A DNA stretch of 64,000 nt, taken from contig NC_088786.1 in assembly GCF_949628265.1 (NCBI RefSeq), positions 19,737,681-19,801,680 of the forward strand. The letters are read 5' to 3'. The notes beneath the pieces were generated by a model. The model saw only the letters and a list, made by a program, of their open reading frames with translations. It was not told the origin of the DNA and made no database searches. How positions within the stretch are numbered: position 1 is the stretch's first letter; each line of letters opens with the position of its first letter. This stretch comes from Cloeon dipterum (Eukaryota; Arthropoda; Insecta; Ephemeroptera; Baetidae). Below are positions 1 through 13,808 of this stretch, one piece after another. Both the position numbers and the translations under genes were made by a program.

Positions 1-39
1 TTTACCTTTTTCCACTAAAAATCTTAGAAAAAATGGTAC

Positions 40-3000
40 CTGCGTGCTCCAGATGAGGCCATTTCTACGCCAGAGGGCGATGCACTTGTCCTGGCCGGCC
101 GTGGCGAACATTTCCTCGTCGGGGTGCGTGGCCAGGCCCACCAGCAATTTGTGGTGCCCGAATACCAACTACAAAATCAATCCAGAGTCGTGTAATGTAA
201 TGCTAATCGCGTCCTTGGTAAATGCCATGCAAATTCTGACCTGATTGAACCGCCTTTGCAGCGAGCCCTCGAGAATATTGTTCTTGATCGTACCGATGTA
301 CACGTTCCCGTCGTTCCTGCCCGGCCGCTGCGGGTAGATCGTCCGGATTCCACCTGCACTCTCGAGCAGCTGCAACGTTTAATTGAATTTTAAATTAATA
401 AAAAGGGAAAATTGTTTTTAGATACATTTAAGAAAATAAGTTTTTATCAATGCATTTATTTAAAGACCTTGGGATTAATCAATATTTTGGAAGCAAATGG
501 ATTAAATTGTTCTGTGGCGATTTTTTTCAAACAAACTTATTGGTTTTTTAACGACTGGGTCAAACAATTATTTCATTTATTAAAAATGGCGATAATTTTC
601 GCATTCAGGGGCCTTTGAATTTTTCCCAACAAAATTTTTTCATTATGAACTCGAACCAAATTAAAAATTAATTCCCCTGCAAGACTAAAGTGACCTTTCT
701 TCTCCTTAAAAGTAATTATTATAGTTATTGAGCTCCCTTTTCGAGATATCTACCATCCAATAAATTTTGAATTTATTAACTTGGAAAATATATAACCAAC
801 CTTGGTCTCGGCAATTTTCTTGTAATTCTGCATGCTGTCCCAGGCAACCAGCCTCCTGTCCTTCTCCCCTCCGGACAGCAGAGTGCCTTCGGACAGCATG
901 ACCAGCGAGCCGATCCCCCTCGCGTGGGCCTGGAAATAGAATTAGTTTTCGTTTTATGGTAACGTATCGGAAACTCTTCACCTCGAACTCAAGGCGCACA
1001 AAGTAGGACCCTTCGCTGTCGATGGAATAAATTGTGATAAATCCGTCGCTGTCGGCCGTGACGACGTCACCGTCCGGCTCGAATTGGAGGCAAACGATGT
1101 TGGTTGGCGATGGCTGCAAGTGAATGAATGAACTTAGCACCGATAGGAGTATTTTCACTGTCGATTTACTGGTTTTATGAGGTCTGTTCGCTCGAAGAAT
1201 CCGTCCTTGCGTCTCGTCCAAAAGGCCAAGTGGCTCTTGCCGTAGGTGATCACCAGATTGTCATCCAGCGGGTGGAATTGCGCCCCGGACAGCTCGTCTT
1301 GCAAAGTCTATGAGTTCAAAAATTGCGAAAATTCACTAGTAGATTATTTCATTTTTAATTAAAATTGTTGTGACTATAAGCGTTAATTTTTTTAAGAAAT
1401 GGAATTTAAATGATAACAATTAAATTAATTACTTATTAAAAACAACTTTTTTAGCCTTTTTAGAAACATTCCCTAGATTTAAATGGAAAATGTCCCATTT
1501 TCTTGTACAGTCAAGACGATATATTATATAAAAATTGTGCAAGGACATCAACTATAAAATCAATTAAGAGCACTTTGTTTAGCATAAACGCTTTTTGGAT
1601 AATCCCAACCGTCATCAGTTGATATTTAAATTAGCAAAATAATGTTACTCACCGCGACTTTTCCGAGTAAGTGACCCCACTGCCACTGCCAGACGGAAAG
1701 TATGCGCTCCCTGCCGCCGTCGACCGCCAAAGCGTAGCTTCCGCCGTTCTAAAATCACAGAAAAATCACGCTCAACCTCAGAGAGCCGCGCGTGTCACGT
1801 TCGCTAGACTTGCCAGTTGCGAGAAAGCGACCGCGGACACCTCGACGGAGAACTCGCCCATGCCGAAGACGTACAGGGTGAGCAGCGTCTCTGGGCTCCA
1901 AATGCGAACGTGCGCCTGCGTCTTCCGGTTGCGTCCCGCTTTTTGTCCCGACGCCACCATTTCCCGCGAAGGGTGCAGGTCCATGCTGAAATACATATTT
2001 AAATTATTGAATTGCGCACTCGCTTTTTTCAACGAAAAAAGAAAATAAATTTCAAGCTGTCATAATTTCTTGAAAATCGGTTGGGTTGGATTTCAAAAAA
2101 CTTTTAAAACTCGCGAATTTTCCGCGTCGTGAACGTATACCATATGAGCCTCATTGGAGGAAGCCAGTCCAGAAAAGAACCAGCTCGTGTTTCTGCCCCT
2201 GCACCGGGAACTTTTTATGAAATCTCAAGATGAAATTCATTTACGCGTACTGGAATGGTGCAAAGCAGCAAGTAGCGAGTCGGAAAGCTTTCGCAACCCT
2301 CCCCAATCCTAATGGACTCGCCATTGCAATGCAAAGAGAGTCGAACGTAGGCGCAAATCAGCCCACACTTGACCCCCAAACATAGCTCCGAGTGAATTTT
2401 CAAAATGGCTTTTCCGGAAATTGTGAAGAGGTAAATATTTATTTGATGCGTACCAGACAATGTCCTCAGTGTGTCCGGTGTAGTGGCGCTGCGACTCCTC
2501 GTCCTTGTCGTAGAGGACGGCGACGGCCGCCACGTAGTACATGATTTCGCCACTCGGAAGGACCCACAAATTTTTCTTGGAGTCGAAGCCGCGGTATCCG
2601 TAACTGCGAATCGCATGCTAAGGAAAATTACCTCCGAGTTTGCATTGGAAAGGCGCGACCGGGCGCGTGATTAACATCTCATAAATATGTAAATCGACGG
2701 ACGCGTGAAAAGGATACACCCAACTGAGCTGCATTCGCTTGTCCGGTGGAGTCGGGTCGAATATTTTCTGGTGCATTGGTGGGAAGAATACCTTTTTGTT
2801 GCCTTTGATCACCACCCTGGCCGGCTCCTTCCCCGAACCCACCTCAGTCACGTCGTAATCTATGATGATCAATTTTTGTTTTAAAAAAAATGTCTTGTAC
2901 AATTAATGTTAAAAAAACTCAGGGTTTGGCTAAAGAGTGGACAATTGAAAAACTGCCCAGTGTTTCCAAATGTACCTGGTATTTTTAAACAAACGATTAA

Positions 3001-6000
3001 ACACTAAAATCCCACTACAGTAATTTTACAGGCTGAAAAATTTTAAATGCTATCAAACTTAAATAAAAATAACTTTTGATCTCACAATCAGGTCTTTTCA
3101 TTGGCATGTTTTCGTGGGTTTTAAAATCAAATTTAGGTAAATTTCAGTTGGTTTGGCTTACAGTATGTTTTTTTTAACGAAAAATCATCCCTTGGAGAAA
3201 TCCGACGGACTAAACTGCAAACCCCAAAACCAATCTTATGAAAATATTTTCATTGAATTACCGATTGAGGAATCGTGGTTTCCCATGGATGAGTGTCGAA
3301 GGTCTGGCTCGCTGAGCACCCTTTGCCTGGTGGGGTTGCGAGCCGACAGGGCTGGTTTGCGCGGTGGAGGGTCGTACTCGTCGTAAAGGTACATGTTGCT
3401 GCCGGTCATGGTCGGTCCGCCGCTCGGCGTTCGCGAGCGTCGGGAGGAATTGTTCAGATAGAAAGTGTCCACCTCGGCATATTCGTTTCGCAACTGGGAA
3501 AAACTTCGCACCTACAACACCCAAGTCGCGAAGTGAAATATTGTAAAACCGACAAATAAAATTTTTTGAAGTTTTTGTTTTCAATATGAATTGATTTGAT
3601 TTTTAATTACTAAAATGAAGTTAAATAAATAGTTTTGTATCCTAATTTTAAGTAAGATTAATTTGGATTTTTATGTTAGGGATAAGAGCAAAATAGTTTT
3701 CAAATTTTTCCGACAGTTGCAAGATTATTGAAGTGAAAATTAAAATATTTTAGGATTTTTCTTTAATTAAACAAATATTTTCACTGCACGTCCTTGTCCG
3801 AAACCTTTTAACGGAGTTTCATTGATCACCTAACAATAAGAAAGCGTAATTTATAAATTTCACTCGTGAACGCAAGATTCGTGCATGGAGATTTGCTCGG
3901 CGGATAGCTAATTGCCGTCTCGGGCAGAATTCCTCTCTCGCGACTGCCGCGCGTGCAAATTAGCCCGACACAACGATCAGATATAATCGAGGTGCGTCGT
4001 CCTTGGGCCGATCGCCCACAATCTGCATGCACCCCCTTCTTTGAGTGAGTATACTTACTTCCTGTCCGCCCAGGGTGAACATCCTCTTAGCGCCGCCCAT
4101 CTTGAGCACCTGTCCCAGGTCATCCAGCACCTCTTCAAATGGCTGCGTCGTGCGCAGATTCAACAAAACTCGACACTAACCGCAAAATTTACAATTTTAA
4201 AATAATTTTTAACATTTTTTTACAGTTCAGTTTCAAGGCAAAAATTTAATTGCGTTCCATTTTTATTTCAAGCTGTGTTTGAGTTTTTCCCGATAGATGT
4301 TTGTTTAATTTGTTAAAATAAGCCTCATGTTGATTTAGTTAAAATATTTTGAATTAATTTAAAAAGATGATCTAAAAGAGATTTTTGAATTTTTGGAATT
4401 TTCAAAGGTAAATAAATTGAAGGAAAGGAGGAGCAAGGAAAGAAGGAATGATACAGTGACTCTGCTACACATTTTAAATTTTGGGAGGAATTTCACGATT
4501 TTTCCATATGTGTAGCCGTCAAATTTGTTCATATATGCATCCTGTTGTTTCATGCATGTAGCTCATTGCCTTTATAATTTCTTTTTCCTCTTTCCTCCCC
4601 CATTTCCAAAGATTTACCTTTGATATTTTTTAAGAAATTAGACCATTGGATAAATTCTTTAATATTTTATTAAATTCCCAAGGCATGAATCCCATTTAAT
4701 TTGCATTTTACGATTAAAATGAGACATTTTGAGTAATTTTAGTTTATAGATTTTAAAATTTCAGTCGTGGTCAAGATTTTACACGTTTAATTTTAAACAT
4801 ATGTTAATTAAAATTAATGCTAGTGCCAATTTGTTGACTAAAATAAATTTTTGTAACTAAGAGAGTATAGCCGAAATCAAATCGATAGAAATGAACTCGA
4901 CCTTTCCCCCGTGGACAAGTCCATTTTAATTTATCTCGCAATTTCCTTGCTTCATAATATATATTTTGTGTAGATAGGGTCAGCACACTCGGCACCTACC
5001 TGCACACTGTGGTCGTGTCCGTTGACGATGCGAATAATGCGGCCCGAGCTGCCCTTGGCGCCGGCGTTGGGCACCGACGAGTTCATGCTCTTCTTGTTCG
5101 ATCTCCAGTTTCCGTGGCCAACTGCGATCATCGGCTTTGCCATCTCAGGCGAGTTGGGCGTGCTGTAGAAATTGCCAGCTTTCTTCTTGCCGTACGGTGC
5201 CGCCTGCAATTGCACACGAAAAGGGCGCTCTGGCGTATCCATTTTACTCGGAATCATGTTTTAAGTTGGAGAGTTTAGCAAGCAGAAAGAATTTAGTCAG
5301 GTACAGAGGATCTACTGCTCTAGTTAGTTGCAGGATTTTATTATTTAATATTTCATTATCGTTGTTTGTTTTAGGTTTCGTGTTAGGAGAATGATTTAAT
5401 CAGATTTATTTCTCGTTATTTAATTTGATTTGTTCTAGTAACACCAACGCGCACGAGTGGTTTTGTTTTCTGTAAATTAAAAGAAAGAAGTCAGGCTTTT
5501 TGTCGGTCACATGTGTCCAGCGTGTTGCCTACTCGAGAAGCGGCAGGCGCTTTTCTTTCCCGCGACCGCTCGCGTGCCCGCAGATAGAAAGAGATGTTTG
5601 TCTGCGCTTCGATCGCTCCACGAAAGCGTGCTCTCGAATTTATAAATCATAACGTCGTGGAAAATTGTTATCGCTGCTCGACTTGACCGAACTGAATTGC
5701 GCTCAAACAGCAAGACAGAATCGAATGTTACACTTTCGAGAGCGTTTTTCGTTATATCGCTTCCGGGTTTGAATGTACGATTCCGTCAATTCGTATACGT
5801 CTGTGACACAGTTAAAGCGGTGAGCATTAATCACAAATAAAGAGGGAGCATTGTTCACAGAGAGATGCGACAGAAGTGTAATAAGTGAAAAGCCAACTGA
5901 CGAACTACTGAAGCAATTTCTCCTTTCAACCTGAAAATAGGTGGGGTTTCATGAGTTTACGAAAATGCAGGATTGAGGCGTTTTTAACATAAAATTCTCG

Positions 6001-7356
6001 CGTTTTAAAAGCCATGCCTTGTGAGAGAATTTAAGTGTGCGAAGTTGAAGGTTTGCAAGATCAGAGAATTCATAGAAGTGAGCATCTCAAAAGATGCTGT
6101 GATTATGAATCGAGTTAATCAAGGAAAAATGTAGATTTTGCAGTGCAAAAAAGCAACACTTGTCCCACCAGAATGTCCTATTATGATTTTAAACACTTTC
6201 AACTCCAAACTATTAGCATTCAATGGCTCTGCGGTTTTTATATTGGTTCCCCTCCCTTCTTGCTGCAAGGAGAGGGGGGATGGAGCCAATAGGAAATCTC
6301 TATTGTGAAATTGACTTAACGTTGGATTTTTGTTCTTTCATCAATGAAATAGAATATTTGGGAAAGTTCTTTTAGTGTTCAAAGCTGCCAGCGAATGGCA
6401 CCACAGTCTATTTACAAATTTTTAGAACTCTGATCGTAGATTCAATCCTGCTGCAGGGAATGCTAGACGCAGAAATAATTTTTTTAATGTGAGAAAATTT
6501 CAGTAGGAATTGAATACATTTCTACTGCAATTTTCTGATCTAATTTTGGTTTTAGTACATCTCTGTGTCTAGTATGCACATCAGAAGGATTGAATCTGAA
6601 ATTGCAGTCAAAGAGCCCGGAAATGGTGGCTATAGAATATGTCAAAATGATTCTCTATATTAAACGGACTGAAGGATTTGGCACTCTGAAGGAAATATTC
6701 AAACTCGTCAAAGCCTTGGAGCTTTGTTTTCTACTTTAAAGGACTCGACAATCCTGCTTTCGAAAACCATTAGTGGGAAACCCCTGAGGAAATACCTTAA
6801 ATATCTTGTAGGAGGAGACGACGTAGCTGCCGCCGTCCTCGAGCTGCTCGAGCGAGGTGAGGCGGTCTCCGGCGGTGGAGAAGATGTACCTGGCACCGGA
6901 GGGCAGGTCGATGCGCAGGGACACCTTGTCCAGGAGCGACTCCATGGACAAGATGTCCCTGGTGGGCTTGAAGCGAAACTCAACCCCTGGGAAGTAGGGG
7001 TCGCCATTCTTGTAGAAGATGACTTTGCGGGCGCGCCAGTAGGAGAGGTTGTTGACCGGCCGCTTGGCGGAGGCGGCCGGCGGCGGTGCCTCGGGGGCCT
7101 CCTTGCCGGCCGCCTTGCCGGGGAACTGCACGGGTGGGTCGTCGTCCATCCTCGACTTGGTGTAGCCCCAGTAGGTGGTCCTTGACTCGTCGGGGCCGGC
7201 GTCGCCCGCCTCCGGCTCCGAGTCCGAGTTGGCTGCGGCCGAGGCCGCGAGGTCGACGGCCGACTTGGCGCGCGCCACGGCCGCCTTGCGCGGCGAGCTG
7301 CTGGCCGTTGGTTCGGCCTCGTCGGCGCCCGGCTCTTGCGGAGACGCGTCCGACAT
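40..7356 (-). CDS. DCX-EMAP: DCX-EMAP: doublecortin-domain EMAP-like microtubule-associated protein (3' partial)
   Basis: Thirteen exons join in frame for 783 codons: 6796-7356, 5000-5203, 4059-4175, 3262-3511, 2718-2859, 2454-2603, 1814-1985, 1653-1748, 1170-1307, 982-1113, 801-929, 241-369, 40-168. A donor at 38-39 shows the gene continues out of the window. The N-terminus (about residues 1-105) is low complexity, Ala/Pro/Ser/acidic. A first doublecortin domain follows (about 108-187, core [14 protein letters not shown]) and a second from about 240 ([11 protein letters not shown]). A Ser/Arg linker leads to a HELP motif ([35 protein letters not shown]), then EMAP-type WD40 repeats ([56 protein letters not shown]). 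This order is that of the fly DCX-EMAP protein, known from mechanosensory cilia. The start is the ATG at 7354-7356; an in-frame upstream TTG was not used. The intron after 1814 has a GC donor. Introns 2860-3261, 3512-4058 and 4176-4999 are AT-rich with nothing else seen. Confidence 0.92.
2145..2375 (-). repeat. Dispersed repeat copy (family R2) in a DCX-EMAP intron
   Basis: This intronic stretch matches the reverse complement of 27568-27770, with shared blocks such as TCATTGGAGGAAGCC, ATGGACTCG, CATTGCAATGCAA and CGTAGGCGCAAATCAG. The cores are related to the copies at 33.1 kb, 47.9 kb and 50.0 kb. It has no coding capacity and looks like a degraded non-autonomous transposon. Confidence 0.65.
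5204..6795 (-). other. First intron of DCX-EMAP, with a possible internal promoter region
   Basis: This is the longest intron of the gene, lying between the two doublecortin domains. It is mostly AT-rich. A GC-richer patch at about 5500-5720 looks more like promoter DNA than intron. An imperfect hairpin at about 6254-6292 pairs ATTGGTTCCCC with a GGAGCCAAT arm. No coding exon was recognised inside. Confidence 0.4.
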
Positions 7357-7640
7357 GATTTGCAAAGATTAGATATGTGTGTTGCGCTTTTGCTACGGAC
7401 GGACGGACACTCAAGACAGACTACGGATCTTTTTCGGCAAGAGACAGACACCGACCGACAAAAGCAGAGAACGCACTACTGAGATCTAGTGGGGTTAAAA
7501 TGCGTGTGTGTGTTTGTTTGTTGCCTACTCTGGTGCAATTCGGCGCGGCGGCTGCCTCCGCTGACTCTTCTATTCGGACGAGTGCGTGCGTGCGGCGGCG
7601 TCCAGTCGTGGCGAGGAACTGAGCCCCCAACCCTCGGCCC
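7357..7640 (-). promoter_or_regulatory. 5' leader and promoter region of DCX-EMAP
   Basis: The sequence directly upstream of the DCX-EMAP start is GC-richer than the surrounding DNA and carries CGTGCGTGC and TGTGTGTG tracts. The small ORFs here read through simple-sequence DNA on both strands and are not believed. No clear TATA box is visible, so the transcription start is not placed. Confidence 0.4.
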
Positions 7641-10600
7641 GAGCGACAAAAGCCTCCGTTATTAACCCCCTTCTTGCGGGGGTCACGCGAGATTCGTGTT
7701 GGCTGACCACTGTTGTGCGCAGCTCCAACCTAGTTAGCGCCGCCGAGCGAAAAGTAAGACGACGGAATATAAATTAGCCCCCTACCCGTGGCACCCCAAG
7801 CAGCACCAGAAACAAGAAACACGGCTCGGTATAAATTACTCTATTCTCGATCGGGAAATTTCTTTTTCGCTTTCCACACACAAATTCAAACCACGGTGTT
7901 TTTCTTTGTTTACGCCGTGATTTAATGTTGCTGGCCCACTTAGATTGGCGTTTCAATCGAGCAAAAGTGACGCTTTTCTGATGCTTCATTATTTTAAAGT
8001 GAATTTCGCGTGCGGCGCTTTCTCCCTCTCTTGCGGCAAGGAGAGCGGAAAATCCACTTCCGCGTCATTTGCAATTTGCTGTGTGACACTATTGCGTCGG
8101 TCGTGTGTTTGTAAAGCAGTGCTCTGGTAAAATGCAAAATAACCTATGCTGAAGATATTTGTTCCATTTTTACAACGGTAATGGAAAAAATGAAATGTAA
8201 GGCTAATTTCCCCAAGATCGTTATCTTAATTAAGACCTTGCAAGCCTCAAAATGAAATATTGTTTGATATTCCTGCTATTTGTAGGTAGGAAATACATTA
8301 GCGGTGATTTTGTATTACTGTGGAAGCCTGGAGTAATAAAATTTAAATCACTGAATTTAATGCACCGTTGAACTTGGTATAGAAATCAGTGATGATGTCT
8401 ACAAATTCAAAAATTTTTCGTCTGAAGCCATCGAACGAAATACAAAGTTTTATTTTCGGAAATGTTTGATCTTTTTACCGAATTTTTGAACTATATTATT
8501 CAGTTTTAATGCCAAACCAGTCGCTGATCTCGCTATGTGGAAATTGGCTAATGGCTCATAAATGGTTCAAGTTAATGAATTACCAATTTCTGAGCTGACT
8601 ATACCAAGTCATGTGAATCCATTTTTGTTGCTATGAAAAAATCATAAAAACGTTTGCTTGATTTTTAGATTTTCAAATATCTTTGTTTTTGTTGGCACGT
8701 CAGAAAATTTTTTGTATAAGCTTTCAAAGTATGTTTAGTTTTTTCTCTAATCATTAAAAACTTACAAAACCCCGAACTAATACCCTTGTGAGAGGTTTTA
8801 ACGTTTTTGCTGGACTGTCGAATTTGACCCACCAATCGATTTGTCTCATTTAACATTGTCTACGAACCAGTTCGAGCTGAATTGAGCAAATATTGCGTAT
8901 TTTAATCATTTTATAAATTTTAACCGAATTTTTTTAAATCCCCAAAAATCGGTTTAATGGTCGAAACGGAAAGTTTCCAACAATATACTTGGTTAACATA
9001 AGGAAAGGCTACATGGATTCAATGGTTTCGCCAAACACTAATTAATCTAAAAATTGGGGCATACTATTTAAAAAATTGATTGATTTTATTTGCTAATAAT
9101 CTCAATTGAAATTTTTAATTTTTAACGTCTACTAGGATTAGTAGTTATTTTGGAGAGAACAATAAAAATTTATTTTGAATATTTTTATCGTTTTTTTAGT
9201 CCGTATATCTTAGTAATTTATTCCAAAATGATAAGTTTTGGCCAGAAAAGTTTTAGACAAAAATTATTTTTCAAATCTGAATTTTCATGAGTTGTAACGA
9301 TCTGTTATGGGTGTTGTCTTTAGAGCTTAGAAAAATATTCCTCTTAAAAACATTCACCGCGCTTTGGTGAGCTTTTTGTGCGTTTTTCTGGGGCAGATTT
9401 TTGTATAGCAGCTGCTAGATTTTCACCCAATCTCGCACATTTTATGTATTCCGAGAAAAATTGAATTGTTCCGTGATTCGTTATCAGAGCACGCCAATCA
9501 AAGTGTAAAGGAGCACTGGTAAATTAAATAAAAATCAGAGCCAATTGCACACACTTATCCTTAACTTATTCCATGTGACACAAGCGATAAATCACGAGAA
9601 AAACTGCAGCAAAAAGATTAATTTCCTTGGCCAATTTACGTCCATCAAGGTGTGCAATTCCGTGCGCTTTTGATCGTGTTTTGTCTTATCGCGCGCGAAT
9701 GACTAATTGACCCAGTCATTAACGAAAACCAAAGTGGCTGCGGCCGGCCGCGAGTCTGCCTTCTCAGAAATCCAGATTGTGGCAGGAGCTAAGTTAAGGA
9801 GACCTTGCCGTGGAAACTATGCAAATGAGCTCGGCTCCCGCTTTTGGGAAAGTAGGTTATTTTCGTCGTTAATATGTACACACGCGGCCGTGTCACAAAA
9901 ACAAAAGGCCGGTCGCTTTTGGTGGCATTTTCGCGGGGCGATTGCCGCACACACATGCTAATTTATGGCGCGCGCGGCTATAGAAAATGATTTCGGCTCT
10001 TTTGAGGTTAACGGTCCGATAGTGGTTTTGACGTGGAAGGCAAAATTATTATTATTGTGAGTGATCGCGCTTTCTACGAAAATGAGGTTGGCGAATCGAG
10101 AGGGAAAGGCTAGACTGCTGGTCGGTGCGGACAATGATAATTCTGCATTGATTTTAATTAATCTTAAATAGGGCTCGGAAATATTTAAGATCAACTATTG
10201 TTCCTGAGCTCCACATTTAATTCTAATTGTTCATTTGAGTACGAATCATGCAAGTTTAGGTTATTTTTACCTTGCTTGCAATTTTCTTTATCCATCTAAG
10301 ATTTCCAAAGCCATCTTAGAAGTCTAAATCCGTCCGTAATAAATAGGCTAAAATCATCAGAAAATTTTGTATTTTTTGCGTCACAATAGTAATTTTTAAG
10401 GGTTTAATTAAATATCTTTACTTCCAGTTGAAAATTGCAGTCCGATTTCTTTATCAGTAAAGTATAGATTTTTGCTACTTTTAGGCTTTTTCTAAAAAAC
10501 AGACAGGACTTCGTTTTGGTTAAAAAATATTCAGACCTAGTTAGAAGATTTAATTTCCATTTTTTGTGTAAAATTTTAGCAATAAAAGTTATATTACTTC

Positions 10601-13600
10601 TGTAGCGGTACAACAACGCGGTCCTGTTTTTTGTTCGAAGCCAACAATTGTCGGCGGTTTGAATTATTGTAATTTTGAATTATTGTTTAACAGCAGAAAG
10701 ATGATTTTAAAATAAGAATTCAGTTTTCGTCCTTCAGCCACACGGTGCTGACGTGAATCGTTTAATTGTGCAGAACCCGATTCAAAGGGGTGAGTCCAAC
10801 AGTCAGTTAGCAAAACGAATTTGTAACTCATTATTGCAAACCATTTCAGTTTTTGTACTTGATTAAGTGTCCGATCGGATTTCCAACTGTAACCCAATCC
10901 AAGAACAAAATTCGTCATCTGAATTCATCGGTCTTCATCATTTCAACCCCCTCTTCAATCCCCCAAACTTCCATGCATTTTCAAATAATTCACAACCTGG
11001 AATAATTTAACGTCTTAATATTTTTCTGATTTTCTGATATTCTGTTGATTCAAGAGCACAATTAATGTTTTAGGTATAATTTTTATCAGTCTAATAATAA
11101 AACAGCTTTCAAATCAAACCCTGAAGAATGTTTCACTGCGTTTATTACTGTTACAATTTAGCACTTTAAGGTTGACACTAAAAATGTATTTTTTTAAACT
11201 TTTCCATAAGAATTTAGACAGAAAAAGGAAAAAAATTAGAACAGTAAAAGGTCTCAAAAAACCGTTTAATTTACACGGAAAAATAGTCAACTATTTTCCG
11301 GAAAACCCCCGTCTAAAATTCACTCATTATTAATCTTAACCTTCTCAAACCAGGAAAATATATTTTTTGCATGGGAGACTTTTCATGGAAAACAAAACAA
11401 AAGTATAGAGTAAACTCTTTGGCCACGGAAAGTTCATATTTTCAGCTTTTGTCCTCAATTTTTGTTGCAACCATTTATTCGGACCATTTCCTGTATGAAA
11501 TGAAGCAAAATTAATATGAAAACTGAAGGTGGAAAGAGTAACAGCAGATGTTACCAAAGGTTTCTTATGCGAAGATCCATTTACATCGCGTATTAGTTTT
11601 AGTAGAAAATATTTTTAACCCTTTTTAACTTGCGAAACCCTAAATGAAAACTTTCCCCCGGCGGCATTATTTGTATAATAAAATAAAATTAGTAAAAACG
11701 TTGCATTAAAAGGTAAAATCTATTATTCAGGTCGAGATATAGAAAACGCGATAGGTATATTTATTGTCTCTTATTATTTTACCTTTCTTTCGTATTTTTC
11801 TTTCTTGTAGAATAATAGTTTGCATTTATTCGGCAAGGGAACGTGAGACTCGACTGTCTCGCGTATTTAATTAAGCATTATATTCTATTACATTCAATTT
11901 AAAGTTTGCCCACTGTTAATAGCACGACAAATAAAACTGTCTCTGGACCATGCAAAATTTGTCCCCACTCGTCTGTAAAACGAAAATTTGAAAATATGTT
12001 CTTTCCAAGAAATCTTGTTTAATTTCCCAAATATTTTTTTTTCATAGATTTCCCAATCTAAATTTTACAAGTATACCTCGTCACAAACCTTTGTTGGCAA
12101 GTGAACTTTCTCGAAAACAAAGTCAAGTTGAAATTTCACGATTGAATTCTATAAATCGTGGCATCTTCTAGATCAGCAAATAATAGATAAATAATAAATA
12201 GATTAAATTAGCGGTCTTAACAGCAAGTTGGAGCAAAATTTTGTCTATACTATTTTCTTTTCTAAATCAGCAAAAACCCCAAAAGCAACTTTTTTAATCC
12301 TAATTCCTTAACCATTATTTTCATTATGGTTAGCAAATCTGTGGAAAACTTTAACGTCAAATCCAAATGAAAAAAGTCCGCCAGCGTGATTAAAGATGAT
12401 TGCAGCATTTTGCATATCATAAAGCAGACCTTCATTCCAACATTCTTGTGACGTCAAAGCTCAATAAAAATGTAAAAAGACGAGATTTCCACCCCCACGA
12501 CAAGGTCACATCACGAAATTCCAAGTAGAGGTTTTCCCTGGGAGCTAGGCCGTCAAATTGGGTAAATGGAAATCGCACGGCGTTATCGCCGCGGTCAGCG
12601 AGCAAGAACAGGAACTGCGATAGTATACCAAAAGAAATGTCTCACACACATGAGATCTGTGTTATATTATGTTCAATAAACAAGCTGTTCCGATGGAGTT
12701 AGGAACTGTTTCAGGATGTTTACGGCACGCGGCTGGCCGGCAGGCCGACACACATTCGATTAAACGCCGAGGAAAACAATTATTCAGTGGTCAACCCCCG
12801 GCGGTTGGCCGGCCGGCTGGCCAGCCACTTCAAGTCGCCGCGCATAAAATGTAGGGCGAGATAAAAAAAGTAGGTTGCTCATTCTCGACATGCAAGAGAG
12901 CACACGGAACACTCTGGCCTTAGGTGCTGATTAAGCCGCGCGCAAGGACTGCCGTTCCCGCCACTGCCTCGGTGTGTGGGTCTTTGTCGAAAATAACCCC
13001 AGCACGCCACGCACACTCTCCATGCTTATATTTTGCTCAAATTGCCAGGTCGTCCCTTTTCGCAATTAGCAAAGTAGGCGATGTCGCGAGACGCCAAATT
13101 ACGCAGAGGAAATTGCACCTTCCTGTTGGTTTCTGAATATGCATTCTTGTATCGGGATCAATTTGGAAAATCTAGTTCAGCGCCGCAGTGACCTAAATTA
13201 TTAAGAAAAAGCAGCCAGGAATAGCATTGAGCAAAAGATTTACAACTTCAATAAATTTGATCGTAGACGTTATTAAAAACTTTCCAGACTTTTTATTTAA
13301 GCTGTGCATGTAATAATTTTTACCGCCATAGTGCGTAGGTCATAATTGAGTGCAGGTGAAACATCTCATAAATTATAGGGTTGGGATTTAAAGACGATCG
13401 ACATTTTTTTACGTTTAGGCATCAAATGTGAGCACAAATCATGAAATTTGAAGACTTTTGAGCCACACTTAAAACCGTCTTTCCAAACCAAAACCGTCAA
13501 AGTCATACAAAAATGAATAAAACCGTCTAACCCCAGAATGGCTACAAGAATTCAATGGTTTCATCAGAAACTAAAACATCCAGTCATTTGAGTTTCCTTG

Positions 13601-13808
13601 AGATTCTGATTAAAAATTAATTTATATAATTATTTAATTAAATTTTACCCATTTACCTGTTTCTATATTCATCTTATTTCATGGCATTTATTTATAAATT
13701 ATTTTTCATATGCGTTTGTTCACCTTTACCAGAAAAAATATAAGACGATTATTTCAGAGGAAATATGGAGTAACAAAGCAAAACACACCTAGATAATAAT
13801 ATTAAACT
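7641..13808. other. Gene-free region between DCX-EMAP and NSUN5
   Basis: Only short, AT-biased chance ORFs occur here. Two GC-richer islands stand out and may be regulatory. One at about 9640-9990 includes an ATGCAAAT octamer (9819-9826). The other at about 12530-13130 has dense GGCCGG/GGCTGGCC palindromic words around 12730-12830. The remainder is AT-rich with nothing recognised. A TTTATT near 13688 could be the NSUN5 poly(A) signal read on the minus strand. Confidence 0.5.

Noticed and set aside
6708..7451. 247-residue minus ORF overlapping DCX-EMAP exon 1
   Set aside because: An Arg/Ser/Pro-rich shadow in another frame of the GC-rich exon; the DCX frame has clear domain matches.
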